Shown: positions 31,325 through 31,411 of the stretch, one piece after another
Layout: every line of letters begins with the position of its first letter
Numbering within the stretch: position 1 is the first letter of the stretch
DNA from: an uncultured Eubacteriales bacterium
GTDB lineage: Bacteria > Bacillota > Clostridia > Lachnospirales > Lachnospiraceae
Direction of reading: 5' to 3'
Length of the DNA: 31,411 nt
NCBI GenBank assembly: GCA_900321915.1
Contig: ONXW01000051.1
Coordinates: 1-31,411 of the forward strand
Notes under the pieces: model-generated
Told to the model about the DNA's origin: nothing
What the model saw: the letters and a program-made list of their open reading frames with translations, nothing else
Database searches by the model: none
Program-made: the position numbers and the translations under genes

Positions 31325-31411
31325 TCACGGCTTCTTCCCGATGAGTCTCAGGATATCCTCCTGCGCGGCGTGGGGGAATACTTCCTTCACCCGGCCGCAG
31401 ATCCGTTTCCA
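31325..31411 (-). CDS. C-terminal end of an unidentified gene (cut by window edge)
   Basis: An open frame enters from the right edge and stops at TGA 31327-31325, giving 28 residues that end VFPHAAQEDILRLIGKKP. The codon use (GCC, CTG, ATC, AAG) resembles that of the neighbouring genes, and the strand matches. It is too short to identify. Confidence 0.5.
   Translation of the reverse strand, partial: WKRICGRVKEVFPHAAQEDILRLIGKKP

Overview
The window is a gene-dense chromosomal segment, almost entirely on the minus strand, from a member of the Firmicutes class Clostridia. It is most likely a relatively GC-rich Lachnospiraceae-type organism. This rests on the gene order nusB-xseA-xseB-ispA-dxs-tlyA-nadK-argR-recN (a classic clostridial housekeeping operon), strong GGAGG-type ribosome binding sites, AT-rich sigma-A promoters in otherwise GC-rich DNA, a DUF1836 regulator, two YerC/YecD-type TrpR-like proteins and a MocR-type regulator. 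The family-level placement is inference. I see no tRNA or rRNA genes, insertion sequences, prophage, CRISPR array or defence island, and no gene-free stretch longer than 300 bases.

Layout, left to right. (1) 1-1940: the helicase gene pcrA on the minus strand, with its 3' end cut by the window edge. A perfect sigma-A promoter reads the other way into a DUF1836 regulator (TTG start at 2052) that ends at a strong terminator. (2) 2724-4181: a membrane-anchored polysaccharide-deacetylase-like protein, divergent from a small TrpR-like regulator (4370-4672) that ends at a bidirectional terminator. (3) 4764-6882: two consecutive G3E (COG0523/CobW) GTPases. One carries a long His/Asp/Glu-rich metal-binding loop. 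The other has lost the CxCC metal motif and appears fused to a TIGR03943/DUF1980-like C-terminal domain. (4) 6943-9517: rpoD with its own promoter, followed by queH and a HAD phosphatase. (5) 9526-17965 continues the large operon downstream of argR: argR, recN, a MocR regulator with Arg in place of the PLP lysine, nadE, a SpoU/TrmH methyltransferase, an SPFH protein, a three-helix membrane protein and birA. (6) 17999-24381: nadK, tlyA, dxs, ispA, xseB, xseA, nusB, tightly overlapped and driven by a promoter just upstream of nusB. (7) 24513-28453: guaB, a CPYC glutaredoxin-like protein with its own promoter, and ftsH, whose promoter has a perfect 15-bp palindrome over its -35 element. (8) 28597-30700: an acyl-CoA synthetase and a second TrpR-like regulator in one operon. 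(9) 30744-31411: a bacterial PH-domain protein and the last 28 codons of an unidentified gene.

Functionally the core is housekeeping: transcription (rpoD, nusB), DNA repair (recN, xseAB, pcrA), isoprenoid precursors (dxs, ispA), NAD(P) synthesis (nadE, nadK), GMP synthesis (guaB), RNA modification (tlyA, trmH-like, queH), biotin transfer (birA) and membrane proteolysis (ftsH). The less ordinary material is the two-GTPase metal locus, the MocR protein lacking its catalytic lysine, the SPFH/small-membrane-protein pair, the degenerate deacetylase, and the palindromic element at the ftsH promoter. Many genes use GTG or TTG starts (DUF1836, rpoD, birA, MocR, recN, argR, dxs), so starts were chosen from Shine-Dalgarno position, promoter position and family N-termini rather than from the longest open frame.
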